This document shows positions 34,981 to 44,075 of a DNA stretch of 64,000 nt, in pieces. The notes beneath the pieces are model-generated. The model made no database searches and was not told the origin of the DNA. It was given only the letters and a program-made list of their open reading frames with translations. The stretch comes from Arthrobacter sp. AFG20. GTDB lineage: Bacteria > Actinomycetota > Actinomycetes > Actinomycetales > Micrococcaceae. Both the position numbers and the translations under genes were made by a program. How positions within the stretch are numbered: the stretch's first letter is position 1; each line of letters opens with the position of its first letter. The stretch spans positions 158,992 to 222,991 of the forward strand of contig NZ_PJMC01000008.1 of NCBI RefSeq assembly GCF_002892795.1, given 5' to 3'.

Positions 34981-37425
34981 CTATGGCACCGGGCGCACCG
35001 CCACCGGTGAGCGGACGGTGTTGTCACCCGACGTCCACGTCAGGGATCCGGTGGAGTACGCGTTCAGCGGAGCCCCTGCGGTAGTGAACGTGATGGTGAA
35101 CGTGGCGCTTTCACCCTCGGCCAGCGTCACTTCTGCCGGGCTGACAGTGGCCGTGATTCCGGGAAGGGCGATCGCGGCCCGGTAGGTACCTGCTGTCACC
35201 GCCGTGACCCGCCGCGTGACGGTCTGGCTGCCGGACATGGCGCCCAGTGCCACCGAGGGAAGGTTGACGTCCTTGGCTGCGATGGGGGCGACGCCAAGGT
35301 TGATTCCCTGCCCCTGGAGGAAGCCCATCCAGTCAGTGATGCCGGCGTCGTAAACGAGCCCCGGCGAGTCGAACCGGGCCGGATCAACATGGCCGGCGCC
35401 CTGGGCAAAGACGTCATGCACGCCGGTGCCGGCCGCGTTGACCAGATCGTAGGCCGTGGTCATGATGGCGGATTTCACGGCCGCCGGGGACCATTTCGGG
35501 TTCTTCGCCAGCAGCAGCGCACCCGAGCCAGCGATGTGCGGCGACGCCATGGACGTGCCGGACAGGAAACCGAAGTTCTCGCCCTTAAAGCCGACCGGTG
35601 AGACAGCGGCCAGCACTGCCACACCCGGAGCCGTCACGTCAGGCTTGAGCAGGTCCCCGTTGGCTGCCAGGGTGGGCCCGCGTGAGGAGAATCCGGCAAT
35701 CTGCGGCACGGGAGGAGGTTCTGCCCCCGTGGTGTCGGTCGCCTTCAGGCTTGCCGTGATGCCCGGGTTCGCCGCCACCAGGTCCTTGACCTTCGGGTCG
35801 CCCACATGCACCGTGGGCACGCTGTGCAGATCGGCGTCGAGCGAGCTGGGCGTCAGGTTGACCAGGACCATGCCCACGCCGCCGGCGCGCTTGACTTCGG
35901 CGCTCTTGTCAACGCGTGCCACAACGCCGCGGTCGCAGACCACGATCTTGTCTGCGGTTTTGGCCGGGTCCAGGGAGTTCGGCGCGCACAGCGCCGCATC
36001 GGTAGCCAGGGCGGCGGCCGCCTTCACGTCCACGGCCAGAACGATCGGCTTGGAGTTCACCTCGCTGCCCATAACGCTTGCACCGGCAAACTTGCTTCCG
36101 TCCGACAGTTCAGCGGTTCCGCGAAGCGTGTTGTCGAACGTCGAGGCGGCCACGCTGGTGATCCAGGGTCCGGCATGGTTGACGGTCGAGGCCGTCGGGC
36201 CGGAATTGCCGGCGGAGGCGGCAACAAAGATCCCTGCGGCCGCGGCGTTCAGGAAGGCGAGCGAAACGGCGTCGACAGTGGAGTTGTTGTTTCCCGAGAT
36301 GGAGAAGTTCAACACGTCCACACCGTCGAGGACGGCATCCTGGATGGCGTTAAGAATGTCCGACTCGACGCACCCGGTAGCCTCCGGAATGGAGCCTTCC
36401 CAGCAGACCTTGTAGACGGCGATTTTGGCCGCTGGCGCAACGCCTGAGCTCTTGCCAAAGCCCCGGCCGCCTGCTGTCTGGGTGACGTCACTGTTTCCGG
36501 CTGCGGTGCTGCCCGTGTGGGATCCGTGGCCGTTAACGTCCAGCGGCGAGAACTTCTCGTTCGGGGACCGGAATTCCGGCGGGACCGCCGCCTTGTAGGC
36601 CTTGTCGTAGAACCTGGCGCCGATGACCTTGCTGTTGCATTCCGTGCCGTCGAAACCGTCGCCGGCCACGCAGTCACCCACGAACGTTCCGCCGTTGGCC
36701 TTGCGCATCGCGATCACGTTGCCCTGGAGGTGGTACGGCACGCCCACGTCCGGGGTGCCGGAGAGCGGATCGACAGTGTCGCCGGCGAAGAACGGGTTGT
36801 CGGGCGTGTAGCCGGTGTCCACCACGCCCACAACGACGCCCTTGCCCGCCTTATCCGTGCCACCGAACTGCTGGTCCCACACGCCGTCGCCGCCCGGAAG
36901 CCCAAGGAAGTCGGTGCTCGAGTAGTCCGGCTTGCGCATGCTGTCCGGGACCACGGCCAGCACGCTGGTGTCACCGGCGAGCGCCTTGGCCTGCGCCGCG
37001 GAGAGTACAGCGCTGAAGCCGTTGAGGGCGAGGGTGAAGCTTCTGTTGATGGTCACGCCCTTGGATGCTGCCGCCCGCCGCTGCTTGGCCCTGAGGTGAG
37101 TATCGTATTTGCGGGAGTTGGGTCCGGAGGGGTTCAGCTTCTTACCCTTCGGCACCGCCGTACCCGGGATGCCCGGGACGCCGCCGGAGTAGGTGGCCAG
37201 CGGCTTGTCCTTGAGCATCACGATGTAGTGGCCGTCATTAAGCGGGGATGCCGCCGGCTGGGCAGCGGTTGGCAGGAGAGCGGCCCGCTGCGCCGATGCA
37301 GGTGCGGGAGCCGCCGCCGTTGGTCCGGCGAGGCCCTGGCCGATGACCATGGCAAGGGCTACGGCGAGGATGGCCGGCAGCCTGCTGCCGTGTCCGGGGC
37401 GGGTAGGGGATTGCTGAGGGATCAT
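34981..37425 (-). CDS. Secreted subtilisin-like serine protease (S8)
   Basis: An 814-residue subtilase: signal peptide (about 15-40), I9 inhibitor prodomain (DGHYIVMLKDKPLATY), S8 domain with Asp203 (VVDTGY), His300 (NGHGSH) and Ser625 (SGTSMASPH), a PA domain inserted between His and Ser, and a C-terminal Fn3-like domain. I choose ATG 37425 because AGGAAGG lies eight bases upstream and a signal peptide follows; the longer frame lacks both. It is a paralogue of the subtilase at 39882-43037 and divergent from an SSI-like lipoprotein gene. Confidence 0.94.
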   Translation of the reverse strand: MIPQQSPTRPGHGSRLPAILAVALAMVIGQGLAGPTAAAPAPASAQRAALLPTAAQPAASPLNDGHYIVMLKDKPLATYSGGVPGIPGTAVPKGKKLNPSGPNSRKYDTHLRAKQRRAAASKGVTINRSFTLALNGFSAVLSAAQAKALAGDTSVLAVVPDSMRKPDYSSTDFLGLPGGDGVWDQQFGGTDKAGKGVVVGVVDTGYTPDNPFFAGDTVDPLSGTPDVGVPYHLQGNVIAMRKANGGTFVGDCVAGDGFDGTECNSKVIGARFYDKAYKAAVPPEFRSPNEKFSPLDVNGHGSHTGSTAAGNSDVTQTAGGRGFGKSSGVAPAAKIAVYKVCWEGSIPEATGCVESDILNAIQDAVLDGVDVLNFSISGNNNSTVDAVSLAFLNAAAAGIFVAASAGNSGPTASTVNHAGPWITSVAASTFDNTLRGTAELSDGSKFAGASVMGSEVNSKPIVLAVDVKAAAALATDAALCAPNSLDPAKTADKIVVCDRGVVARVDKSAEVKRAGGVGMVLVNLTPSSLDADLHSVPTVHVGDPKVKDLVAANPGITASLKATDTTGAEPPPVPQIAGFSSRGPTLAANGDLLKPDVTAPGVAVLAAVSPVGFKGENFGFLSGTSMASPHIAGSGALLLAKNPKWSPAAVKSAIMTTAYDLVNAAGTGVHDVFAQGAGHVDPARFDSPGLVYDAGITDWMGFLQGQGINLGVAPIAAKDVNLPSVALGAMSGSQTVTRRVTAVTAGTYRAAIALPGITATVSPAEVTLAEGESATFTITFTTAGAPLNAYSTGSLTWTSGDNTVRSPVAVRPVP

Positions 37426-37636
37426 GGGGGATGCCTTCCTTGGTTCAGGACCTGTAGACCTTCGGTCCCACGAACTGGACGCTCTGCCCCCCATGGGCGT
37501 CATCACTATTTGGTTATGCCGCGCACCCGTTGATGTCAGAAAGATACCGCGGACGCCCCCAAGAATCGATACCCTTCCGTTAGCAATTGCCGGGTACCGT
37601 TATCCGGCTGTACCGGACGGCCCGGGGCCGCGACGG

Positions 37637-37642
37637 TAGAAT
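37637..37642 (+). promoter_or_regulatory. Extended -10 promoter of the SSI-like lipoprotein gene
   Basis: GGTAGAAT followed by GGG resembles an extended -10 (TAGAAT) 24 bases upstream of the chosen start. A nearly identical GGTAGAATAGG precedes purS. No good -35 is seen. Confidence 0.4.
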
Positions 37643-37666
37643 GGGAAAAACGTGAGGAGACCCGGC

Positions 37667-38305
37667 ATGCGCAAGCAACTGATTTCTGTGCTGCTCGCCC
37701 TCGCAGCCACGGGCGGTCTCGCGGCCTGCACCCCGGACACCGGAACCGGCCAGCCTTCGGCCACCCCCGGGACCGCTACCGGCTCGCCGCGGACCTCATC
37801 GCCCGGGACTTCATCACCGGGCACCGAGACTCCGGGCACTGAGACCCCCGGCACTGGCACTCCCAGTACCGCGGCGCCAGGCTCCACACCACCCGACGCC
37901 GAAACGACGGTTCCGGCGCCCGCACCCCCTGCCGCTTCTCCCCTGCCGTCCGGGCCCGGCGCCGGCGATGCCGAACTGTCCATCACGGTAAAGGCGTCGA
38001 AGGACGGCAAGGCCGCCAATTACACGCTGGTCTGCAAGGGCGGCGCTGCGATGGCAGAAAGCCAGCACCCCAAAGCCGCTGCAGCCTGCGCATCACTGAA
38101 GGACAACGCAGCCATCGTGAACCCGGCCGCGCCGCCCAAGGGTATCTCCTGCACCCAGCAGTATGGGGGGCCGCAGGTGGCCACCGTGACTGGCGAAGTC
38201 AATGGCACTCCCGTGGAGACCTCCTTCGCCCTGCGCGACGGCTGCCAGATCGGAGCCTGGAACGCCGCCAAGGACATCCTCGGTGCTGCAGGCGGGGCTC
38301 TCTAG
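37667..38305 (+). CDS. Lipoprotein with subtilisin-inhibitor-like (SSI) domain
   Basis: A 212-residue exported protein. The signal peptide ends in the lipobox LAAC (Cys about 21), followed by a Thr/Pro/Ser-rich linker (about 25-100) and an SSI-like domain. The latter carries CTQQYGGPQVATVTGEVNG and DGC near the end, as in Streptomyces subtilisin inhibitors. It would sit on the outer membrane face and inhibit serine proteases. Start ATG 37667 has GGAGA seven bases upstream; GTG 37652 is less likely. The divergent neighbour is a subtilase, its plausible target. Confidence 0.85.
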   Translation: MRKQLISVLLALAATGGLAACTPDTGTGQPSATPGTATGSPRTSSPGTSSPGTETPGTETPGTGTPSTAAPGSTPPDAETTVPAPAPPAASPLPSGPGAGDAELSITVKASKDGKAANYTLVCKGGAAMAESQHPKAAAACASLKDNAAIVNPAAPPKGISCTQQYGGPQVATVTGEVNGTPVETSFALRDGCQIGAWNAAKDILGAAGGAL

Positions 38306-38309
38306 CACC

Positions 38310-39266
38310 GTGGCAGGCACTGCATTGACGATCCCCGCCGCCCAGGTCCTCTCCCCCGCCGACTGGAGTGGACGGGAAGCCGCTCACGTGCGCCGGGTGC
38401 GCCGTTATGCCGATCCCTACCTTGCCCGCCGCTCCGCGGGGCGGAAGCATCCCGTGGAGGACTTCCTCTTCACGTACTACACGCAAAAGCCCGGCCAGCT
38501 GCTGCGCTGGCATCCCGGCGACGGTGTGATCCTCTCCGGGACGGAGGCGGCTGCCCGCAAGGACTGGAAATACTACAAAGCGCTCGACGGCGGTGAGCTG
38601 GCCGGCGCGGGCCTCCCGCCCGGCAGCACCGCGGTGGCGTTCGACCGTCAGTCGTTCCTGGCCGAACGGAGCGAGGCCCTCCTGTTTGCCCGGACCATTC
38701 TGGCCGGAACAGCCGCGCGGCCGGCGCAGTTCGGCTGCTTCGGCCTGCACGAGTGGGCCATGGTCTACCGGCAGGAGAAGTTCGAGCTGCGCCACGAGTA
38801 CCTCAAGCTGCGGCTGGGCGGCGCGGGCACGGACAAGGTGGTCGAGGACAACAGGATCCGGTGCTCGCACTTTGACGCGTTCCGGTTCTACACACCCGAC
38901 GCCGTGCCTCTGAACGAGCTTTCCCCCAGCCGGGAGAACCAGCGGACCATGGAGCAGCCGGGATGCCTGCACGCCAACATGGACCTCTACAAGTGGGCGT
39001 ACAAGCTCTCCCCTGCCCTGCCCAGCGAACTCGTCATGAACTGCTTCGAGCTGTCCTGGCGGGTGCGGGCCATGGACATGCAGGCCTCCCCCTATGACCT
39101 CACAGACTGGGGCTACCCGGCCATTCCGATTGAGACCCCCGACGGCAAGGCTGCTTACGTGGAGCAGCAGCGTGCCTTCTCGGCCGAAGCCCAGGAGCTG
39201 CGTGGCAGGCTGATGGCCGCCCTCGCGCCGCTCTTCGGCAGCCTCGGAACGGAGACCGAACAGTGA
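38310..39266 (+). CDS. Conserved actinobacterial protein annotated elsewhere as 3-methyladenine DNA glycosylase
   Basis: A 318-residue cytoplasmic protein beginning at GTG 38310, four bases after the lipoprotein gene. Hallmarks are HPVEDFLFTYYTQKPGQLLRWHPG, FGCFGLHEWAMVYRQ, RCSHFDAFRF and QPGCLHANMDLYKWAYKL. I recall this actinobacterial family being labelled 3-methyladenine DNA glycosylase, but I see no helix-hairpin-helix or known glycosylase motif, so activity is unproven. It overlaps the next SSI-like gene by four bases (ATGA-type coupling). Confidence 0.8.
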   Translation: MAGTALTIPAAQVLSPADWSGREAAHVRRVRRYADPYLARRSAGRKHPVEDFLFTYYTQKPGQLLRWHPGDGVILSGTEAAARKDWKYYKALDGGELAGAGLPPGSTAVAFDRQSFLAERSEALLFARTILAGTAARPAQFGCFGLHEWAMVYRQEKFELRHEYLKLRLGGAGTDKVVEDNRIRCSHFDAFRFYTPDAVPLNELSPSRENQRTMEQPGCLHANMDLYKWAYKLSPALPSELVMNCFELSWRVRAMDMQASPYDLTDWGYPAIPIETPDGKAAYVEQQRAFSAEAQELRGRLMAALAPLFGSLGTETEQ

Positions 39267-39667
39267 GTGATACACCTCCCTTCCCGGGTGCAGACCAGAA
39301 CTTCGACCTACCTCCCGAGCCGGACCTTGAACTGTCCGTCGCCCTCACCCACGCCCCGGGCGGCCCGGAACACGTCTTTGTCCTGGTCAGCCGTTCCGGG
39401 CAACTGGTGGAATCAACCCTGCCGGATCCAGCGGCGGCAATTGCCGCCGTCGGACGTTTCGGTGAACGGATCTTTTTCCCCGAACCGGGCCCGCCCAGAC
39501 TGTGCACCCAGCAGTACGGCGGCCCTCAGGTGGCCGTGGTCACCGGCACCTTCAACGGGCGCACTGTGAACTCCCGGTTTTCCATGACGGACGGCTGTGA
39601 AATTGCCCGTTGGCGGGCGCTATCCCCGCTGCTGGGCGGGGTGGCCGGGTCCACGGGCGCCGTCTGA
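39263..39667 (+). CDS. SSI-like protein without signal peptide
   Basis: A 134-residue protein whose second half (CTQQYGGPQVAVVTGTFNG, then SMTDGCEIARW) closely matches the SSI-like domain of the lipoprotein encoded 1.6 kb upstream. There is no signal peptide or lipobox, so it should stay in the cytoplasm. That is odd for a subtilisin-inhibitor fold, since the subtilases here are exported. It may guard against leaky protease or have another role. The two SSI-like genes arose by duplication around the glycosylase-like gene. Confidence 0.8.
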   Translation: MSDTPPFPGADQNFDLPPEPDLELSVALTHAPGGPEHVFVLVSRSGQLVESTLPDPAAAIAAVGRFGERIFFPEPGPPRLCTQQYGGPQVAVVTGTFNGRTVNSRFSMTDGCEIARWRALSPLLGGVAGSTGAV

Positions 39668-39716
39668 ACCCCTGCGCGACCTGAGCTGCCGTGCATCCCT
39701 GGCCGCGGCCCAGGAA

Positions 39717-39779
39717 GCGTTTTTGTGCAGGTATCGCGACTTGCGGGGCGTTTAGCGCCCATTATCTGGACAAAAACTC
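39717..39779. repeat. Dispersed palindrome, family 1, copy 3
   Basis: GTTTTTGTGCAGGTATCG at the left pairs imperfectly with ATTATCTGGACAAAAAC at the right, around the same GGGCG-TTTA-GCGCCC centre as copy 2. It lies between the convergent SSI-like and subtilase genes, 49 bases after the SSI-like stop. It is the most diverged copy. Confidence 0.85.
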
Positions 39780-39881
39780 CAACGAAACGCACGGCGAAGG
39801 CCGGCGGGATCTTGGCATTTTGCGCCAGGCCCGCCGGCCTTCACTGTGGGGCCCCTTCAGGAGCCAGGTTCCGGGACCTTC

Positions 39882-42800
39882 CTAGATGGAGTTATCCGGT
39901 GACCGCGTCAGGTCCTGGTTCTGGACCTTCCCCCGTTCCTTCTTTTTCTTCGGATCTTCCGAAGCCGGTGCAACCACGACGGCGCCGCCCTCCGCCACGA
40001 CGACGCTCACGAACGTCGGGGCGCTGGCCCCGTCGAAGGTGATCCGCCCGATGTAGGAGCCGGGTGCCAGGTTCTTCCAGGTGAGGGCGAGCTTCCCGCT
40101 GAGCCCGTTCGAAAGGCGGACCGGATCAGGAGTCACGGTGGCGTTGCCCTCATTTGCTCCCAGGACCGCAGCGTCCACCGAGGCCTTTGTTGCCTGTTGG
40201 TTGGGACTGTCGTAGAGATTCACGAACATCTTGTAGGTACCGGCAGCAGGGTTCGGAATCGAAACAGACTCACTCGCCGAGGCCGTGGCGACCACAATTG
40301 CCTGCCCGTCCGGCGTGACCACCACCATGTCGAAATCGGCGTTCTCATCCGCGGAGATCACGGACAGCTTGGCCAGGGGCACGCCGGCCGGAACTTCCAC
40401 CGTCTTGACGAAGTTCGAGGCGTCGGCCTCGTACCGGAAGGGACCGGGCACGAGTTCGATGGCCGAGGAGTCTGCCTTCGACAGGCCGTCGAGCGTCACG
40501 TTGGTGGGCGAGTTCGAGCCCGAGACAATGCCGATGTTCCCTGAACCGTTGGCCCCTTGGGAGGTGAACGCAATGTTCTTGGGAGCAACCACCGACTGCG
40601 GCCGCACCGCGATCGGTGAGGTCACGGTCTTGTTGGCACCCCGCCACGTGAGTGAGCCCGAGGCGAACTCGCCCAGCTTGGCGCTCCGGTTTTCAAAGGC
40701 CACCTTGAACGTGCGCTTCTCGCCTGCCGCGCTGAAGGACAGGACCGACGGCGTCACCGTCACCTTCACTCCGGGCACGCTGGCCTTTGCGCTGTACACA
40801 CCCGGTGTCAGGGCGGTCACCGTCCGGGTGACCTCGATCCTGCCGGCCAGGTTTCCTAGCGAGAAGGACGGGACGTTCATGTCGCGTGGCCGCGTGCTGC
40901 CGAGCCCTGGCATGCCAAGGTCCATGCCGGTTCCCTGGATGAACCGCAGGTAATCGTCGGTGGTGGCGTCGTACACGAGGCCCGGATCCAGGACGCGGGC
41001 GGGATCCACCTGCCCTGCGCCGGTGGCGAGGACGTCAGTGTTCTTGCTGCCGTCTGCGAGCTTGACGTCGCTGGCGGTGGTCATCATGGCCGATTTCACG
41101 GCGGCCGGGGACCAGGTGGGGTTCTTGCCCAGGATGAGGGCACCGAAACCGGCCACGTGGGGCGCCGCCATGGAGGTGCCGGACATGAACCCGAATTCGT
41201 CGCCGCCGGCACCGATCGGAGAAACGCCGGCCAGGACAGCGACGCCAGGTGCGGCGACGTCGGGCTTCAGCAGGTCAGAGTCGGTGGCGAGGAGCGGTCC
41301 GCGGGAGGAGAAGCCGGCGATCTGCGGCTGCGCCTCTGCAGGCAGTCCCGTGGTGTCCTTGTTGACCAGGGAGACCGTGATGGCCGGGTTCGCCGCCACC
41401 TTGGCCTTGATGGTTTCGGTGGCAGGCGGATTCACGTGCACGGTGGGGACGGAGTGCTTGTCGGCGTCGAGCGATGATGCGGCCAGGTTCACGAGGATCA
41501 TGCCGGCCCCGCCGCCTCGCGCAACCTCGGCGCTCTTGGCCACCCGGTCATAGACGCCCCGGTCGCAGACTACCACCTTGCCGGCGATCTTGGCCGGATC
41601 GAGGGAGCCGGGGGCACACAGGGCAGGGTCGGCGGACTGTCCGGATGCTGCATTCGCGGCCAGCACAACGCCTGCGCCGGCAACTTCACGGTTCATAATG
41701 CTGGCGCCGCGGAACTTGCTGCCGTCGGAGAACTCCACGGTGCCCTGCAGCTCCTGGGAGAAGCTGCTGGCCGCAACGGTGGTAACCCACGGCTCGCCGT
41801 GGTTCACGGTGCTGGCTTCGGGGCCGGAGTTGCCCGCGGAGGTGGCCACGAAGATGCCGGCGGAGGCTGCGGACAGGAATGCCATGGACACCGGGTCCGT
41901 GGTGGTGGAGGTGGTGCCCGAGATCGAGTAGTTAAGGACGTCCACGCCGTCGAGTACGGCCTGGTTGATGGCGTCGACAGCGGCCGAGGTGTAGCAGCCG
42001 CCGGTGTTGGGATCGTCGTCCTCCCAGCAGATCTTGTAGGTGGAAAGCTTGGCGGCGGGTGCGATGCCGCCGGTCAGGCCGAAGCTGCGACCGTCGACGA
42101 ACGCTTCCACGTCGGCGTTGCCGGCCGCGGTGCTTGCCGTGTGGGTTCCGTGGCTTCCCACATCCACCGGCGAAATCAGTTCCTCCGGCGCACGGTCCTG
42201 CTTGGCCACGGAATCCTCGAAGGCGTCGGAGAAGTACCTGGCACTGAGGACCTTGGAGTTGCAGGCCGTTCCGTTGAACTCTTCGCCCTTTTGGCACTCG
42301 CCCTCGAAGGTGCTGCCGTCTGCTTTCAGCATCGCGATGTTGCCGCCGGCGGTGCGGTAGGGAACGCCCACCTGCGGGTTGCCCTTGAGCTGTGCAACCT
42401 CAGTGCCGGCGAAGAACTGGCTGCCCGGCGTGTAGCCGGAGTCGATGACGCCCACCACAATGCCCTTGCCGGCGCCGGCCTTGCCGCCGAACTGCCTGTT
42501 CCACGTGCCATACGCTCCGCTGAGCTTGAGGAAGTCCGTAGTGGAGTAGTCCGGGGCCTGCTGGGTGTCGGGTGCCACCGCGAGGACCTCAGGGTTCTTG
42601 GCAAGGTTCACGGCCTGGTCGGCGGTAAGCCTGGCGGTGAAACCGTTGAGAGCTGCCGTGTATTTGCGGCGGATCTGCACGTTTTCCTTCTCAGCCAGCG
42701 CGGCCTGTTTCGCCTCCAGGTGGGCCTGGTACTTGCGTACCTCTGCCCGGTTGGCGTCGAGTTTGTGGCCGGACCGCGGCTTTGTGGCCTGCAGGCCCGG

Positions 42801-43037
42801 AGTGCCGCCCTCGTAGGTGGCGGCGGGCTTCTCGGTCAGGACCACAATATAGCGGCCGGCCGAGTAGTCGTTGGGGTCGACGTTCTTTTGCTGTGCGGCC
42901 GTAACCGCAACCTGCGACGGCGCTGCGGTTGCCGGCAGCGCGCCGACTGACGAAAGAAGCAAAGGCAAGCCGACAACCAGTGCCACTGCTTTCCCGGCCC
43001 CCCGGCTTCGGAATAAGCTTTTTCCTGCTGATTTCAC
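39882..43037 (-). CDS. Large secreted subtilisin-like serine protease (S8)
   Basis: A 1051-residue subtilase: signal peptide (about 15-38), I9 prodomain (AGRYIVVLTEKPAATY), S8 catalytic residues Asp199 (VIDSGY), His296 (GSHGTH) and Ser622 (SGTSMAAPH) with an inserted PA domain. About 300 C-terminal residues contain Fn3-like and pre-peptidase-like beta domains. The start is GTG 43037 with AGGAAAGG 12 bases upstream. It is clearly homologous to the 814-residue subtilase at 34981 but has a longer C-terminal part. SSI-like genes lie between the two. Confidence 0.94.
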   Translation of the reverse strand: MKSAGKSLFRSRGAGKAVALVVGLPLLLSSVGALPATAAPSQVAVTAAQQKNVDPNDYSAGRYIVVLTEKPAATYEGGTPGLQATKPRSGHKLDANRAEVRKYQAHLEAKQAALAEKENVQIRRKYTAALNGFTARLTADQAVNLAKNPEVLAVAPDTQQAPDYSTTDFLKLSGAYGTWNRQFGGKAGAGKGIVVGVIDSGYTPGSQFFAGTEVAQLKGNPQVGVPYRTAGGNIAMLKADGSTFEGECQKGEEFNGTACNSKVLSARYFSDAFEDSVAKQDRAPEELISPVDVGSHGTHTASTAAGNADVEAFVDGRSFGLTGGIAPAAKLSTYKICWEDDDPNTGGCYTSAAVDAINQAVLDGVDVLNYSISGTTSTTTDPVSMAFLSAASAGIFVATSAGNSGPEASTVNHGEPWVTTVAASSFSQELQGTVEFSDGSKFRGASIMNREVAGAGVVLAANAASGQSADPALCAPGSLDPAKIAGKVVVCDRGVYDRVAKSAEVARGGGAGMILVNLAASSLDADKHSVPTVHVNPPATETIKAKVAANPAITVSLVNKDTTGLPAEAQPQIAGFSSRGPLLATDSDLLKPDVAAPGVAVLAGVSPIGAGGDEFGFMSGTSMAAPHVAGFGALILGKNPTWSPAAVKSAMMTTASDVKLADGSKNTDVLATGAGQVDPARVLDPGLVYDATTDDYLRFIQGTGMDLGMPGLGSTRPRDMNVPSFSLGNLAGRIEVTRTVTALTPGVYSAKASVPGVKVTVTPSVLSFSAAGEKRTFKVAFENRSAKLGEFASGSLTWRGANKTVTSPIAVRPQSVVAPKNIAFTSQGANGSGNIGIVSGSNSPTNVTLDGLSKADSSAIELVPGPFRYEADASNFVKTVEVPAGVPLAKLSVISADENADFDMVVVTPDGQAIVVATASASESVSIPNPAAGTYKMFVNLYDSPNQQATKASVDAAVLGANEGNATVTPDPVRLSNGLSGKLALTWKNLAPGSYIGRITFDGASAPTFVSVVVAEGGAVVVAPASEDPKKKKERGKVQNQDLTRSPDNSI

Positions 43038-43230
43038 GAGTGGTTGGAACCTTTCCTAAGGAACAGCCCCGGCTACATTGCCGGGCGCAGGCGGCAACGA
43101 CACGTGAAGATGACAGGTCCTGTCGATCCCAGCAATCGTCGACCGATCCCCACAGTACCTACTGAGAGCCGTATATGACATAGGGCGCAATCCATGAATT
43201 TACTTTTTTGTCACCGCCCTTGACACGGGC

Positions 43231-43274
43231 ATCAAAAAGTAGCGGCGGGCGCCCGGAAAGGGGCGCCCGCCGCT
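43231..43274 (-). terminator. Intrinsic terminator of the small membrane-protein gene
   Basis: AGCGGCGGGCGCCC pairs perfectly with GGGCGCCCGCCGCT around GGAAAG (43241-43274). On the minus strand it is followed by ACTTTTTGATG. It ends the transcript of the 85-residue protein 35 bases upstream and insulates the subtilase promoter. Confidence 0.88.
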
Positions 43275-43309
43275 GGGAGTTTAAGTCTGTACTGCCGCCT
43301 CGCCGCGAG

Positions 43310-43567
43310 TTACTGCCGGGGCGTGCGGACCACCTCGCTGATCCACTGGCGCGTCTTCTCGTCGACCGGACCGGCCACCCGGTCACGCCCTGCAGCACCA
43401 CGGCCAACACGGCGCCCAACGCGGGTCTGCCCGGCACCGCCCGACCCGGCACGGTCCTCGCGGGCCGCGCGGTCGGCTTTGATCTTCTGGAACACCATCC
43501 TCCCGAGACCGGCGAACACGGCGACGGCCATCACAGGCAACAGGACGGATTTCGAATTCTCAGCCAT
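43310..43567 (-). CDS. Small membrane protein, hypothetical
   Basis: An 85-residue protein with an N-terminal membrane segment (VLLPVMAVAVFAGLGRMVF, about 8-26) and a basic Arg/Gly-rich cytoplasmic part. It ends in a conserved-looking helix VDEKTRQWISEVV. I know no family. A clear terminator lies directly downstream on its strand, which supports that it is expressed. It is divergent from purS, whose promoter lies about 100 bases away. Confidence 0.65.
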   Translation of the reverse strand: MAENSKSVLLPVMAVAVFAGLGRMVFQKIKADRAAREDRAGSGGAGQTRVGRRVGRGAAGRDRVAGPVDEKTRQWISEVVRTPRQ

Positions 43568-43671
43568 TCCGCAATCCTACTGAGCGTGCCCCCGGCGGAC
43601 CAGAGCCGGCGTCGTTCTTCCCTCGCTGCGGCGTCGGCCGCACCGAATACGGAGTGGTCCGCTGCGGCCGG

Positions 43672-43739
43672 TAGAATAGGCATGCAAGCTCGCGGAGCGC
43701 CCGTCCACACCATGCCATTTGAATGCCCTGCCATTTGAA
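43672..43739 (+). promoter_or_regulatory. purSQL promoter region with a direct repeat
   Basis: GGTAGAATAGG has a -10-like TAGAAT at 43672-43677. Downstream, TGCCATTTGAA occurs twice as a direct repeat (43713-43723 and 43729-43739, 16-base period), about 85 bases before purS. In the 5' leader this could be a regulator site or an RNA element. I know no matching purine regulator. Confidence 0.45.
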
Positions 43740-43822
43740 CCGGCGAGGCAATTTCAGGAATGGCGTGAGACGGCACCACTCCGCTGCGCCCTTACCCAAT
43801 GCACACGCACAGGAGTTACCGG

Positions 43823-44074
43823 ATGCCCCGGATCGTTGTCGACGTCATGCCCAAGCCCGAGATTCTGGACCCGCAGGGGAAGGCCATCGTGGGTGCACTC
43901 CCCCGCCTGGGCTTCACCAGCTTTAGCTCTGTACGCCAGGGCAAGCGTTTCGAACTGACCGTTGACGGCGAGGTGACCGAGGACATCCTGGCCCAGGCCC
44001 GCGATGCCGCCGAAACCCTGCTGTCCAACCCGGTGATCGAGGACGTCGTCAACGTCGAGGTCGTCGAGGCCTGA
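43823..44074 (+). CDS. purS: Phosphoribosylformylglycinamidine synthase subunit PurS
   Basis: An 83-residue small subunit of the three-part FGAM synthase of Gram-positive bacteria; it bridges PurQ and PurL. The protein [20 protein letters not shown] is typical. Start ATG 43823 has AGGAG seven bases upstream, whereas the longer frame has no ribosome site. purQ begins one base after the stop. Confidence 0.95.
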   Translation: MPRIVVDVMPKPEILDPQGKAIVGALPRLGFTSFSSVRQGKRFELTVDGEVTEDILAQARDAAETLLSNPVIEDVVNVEVVEA

Positions 44075-44075
44075 G

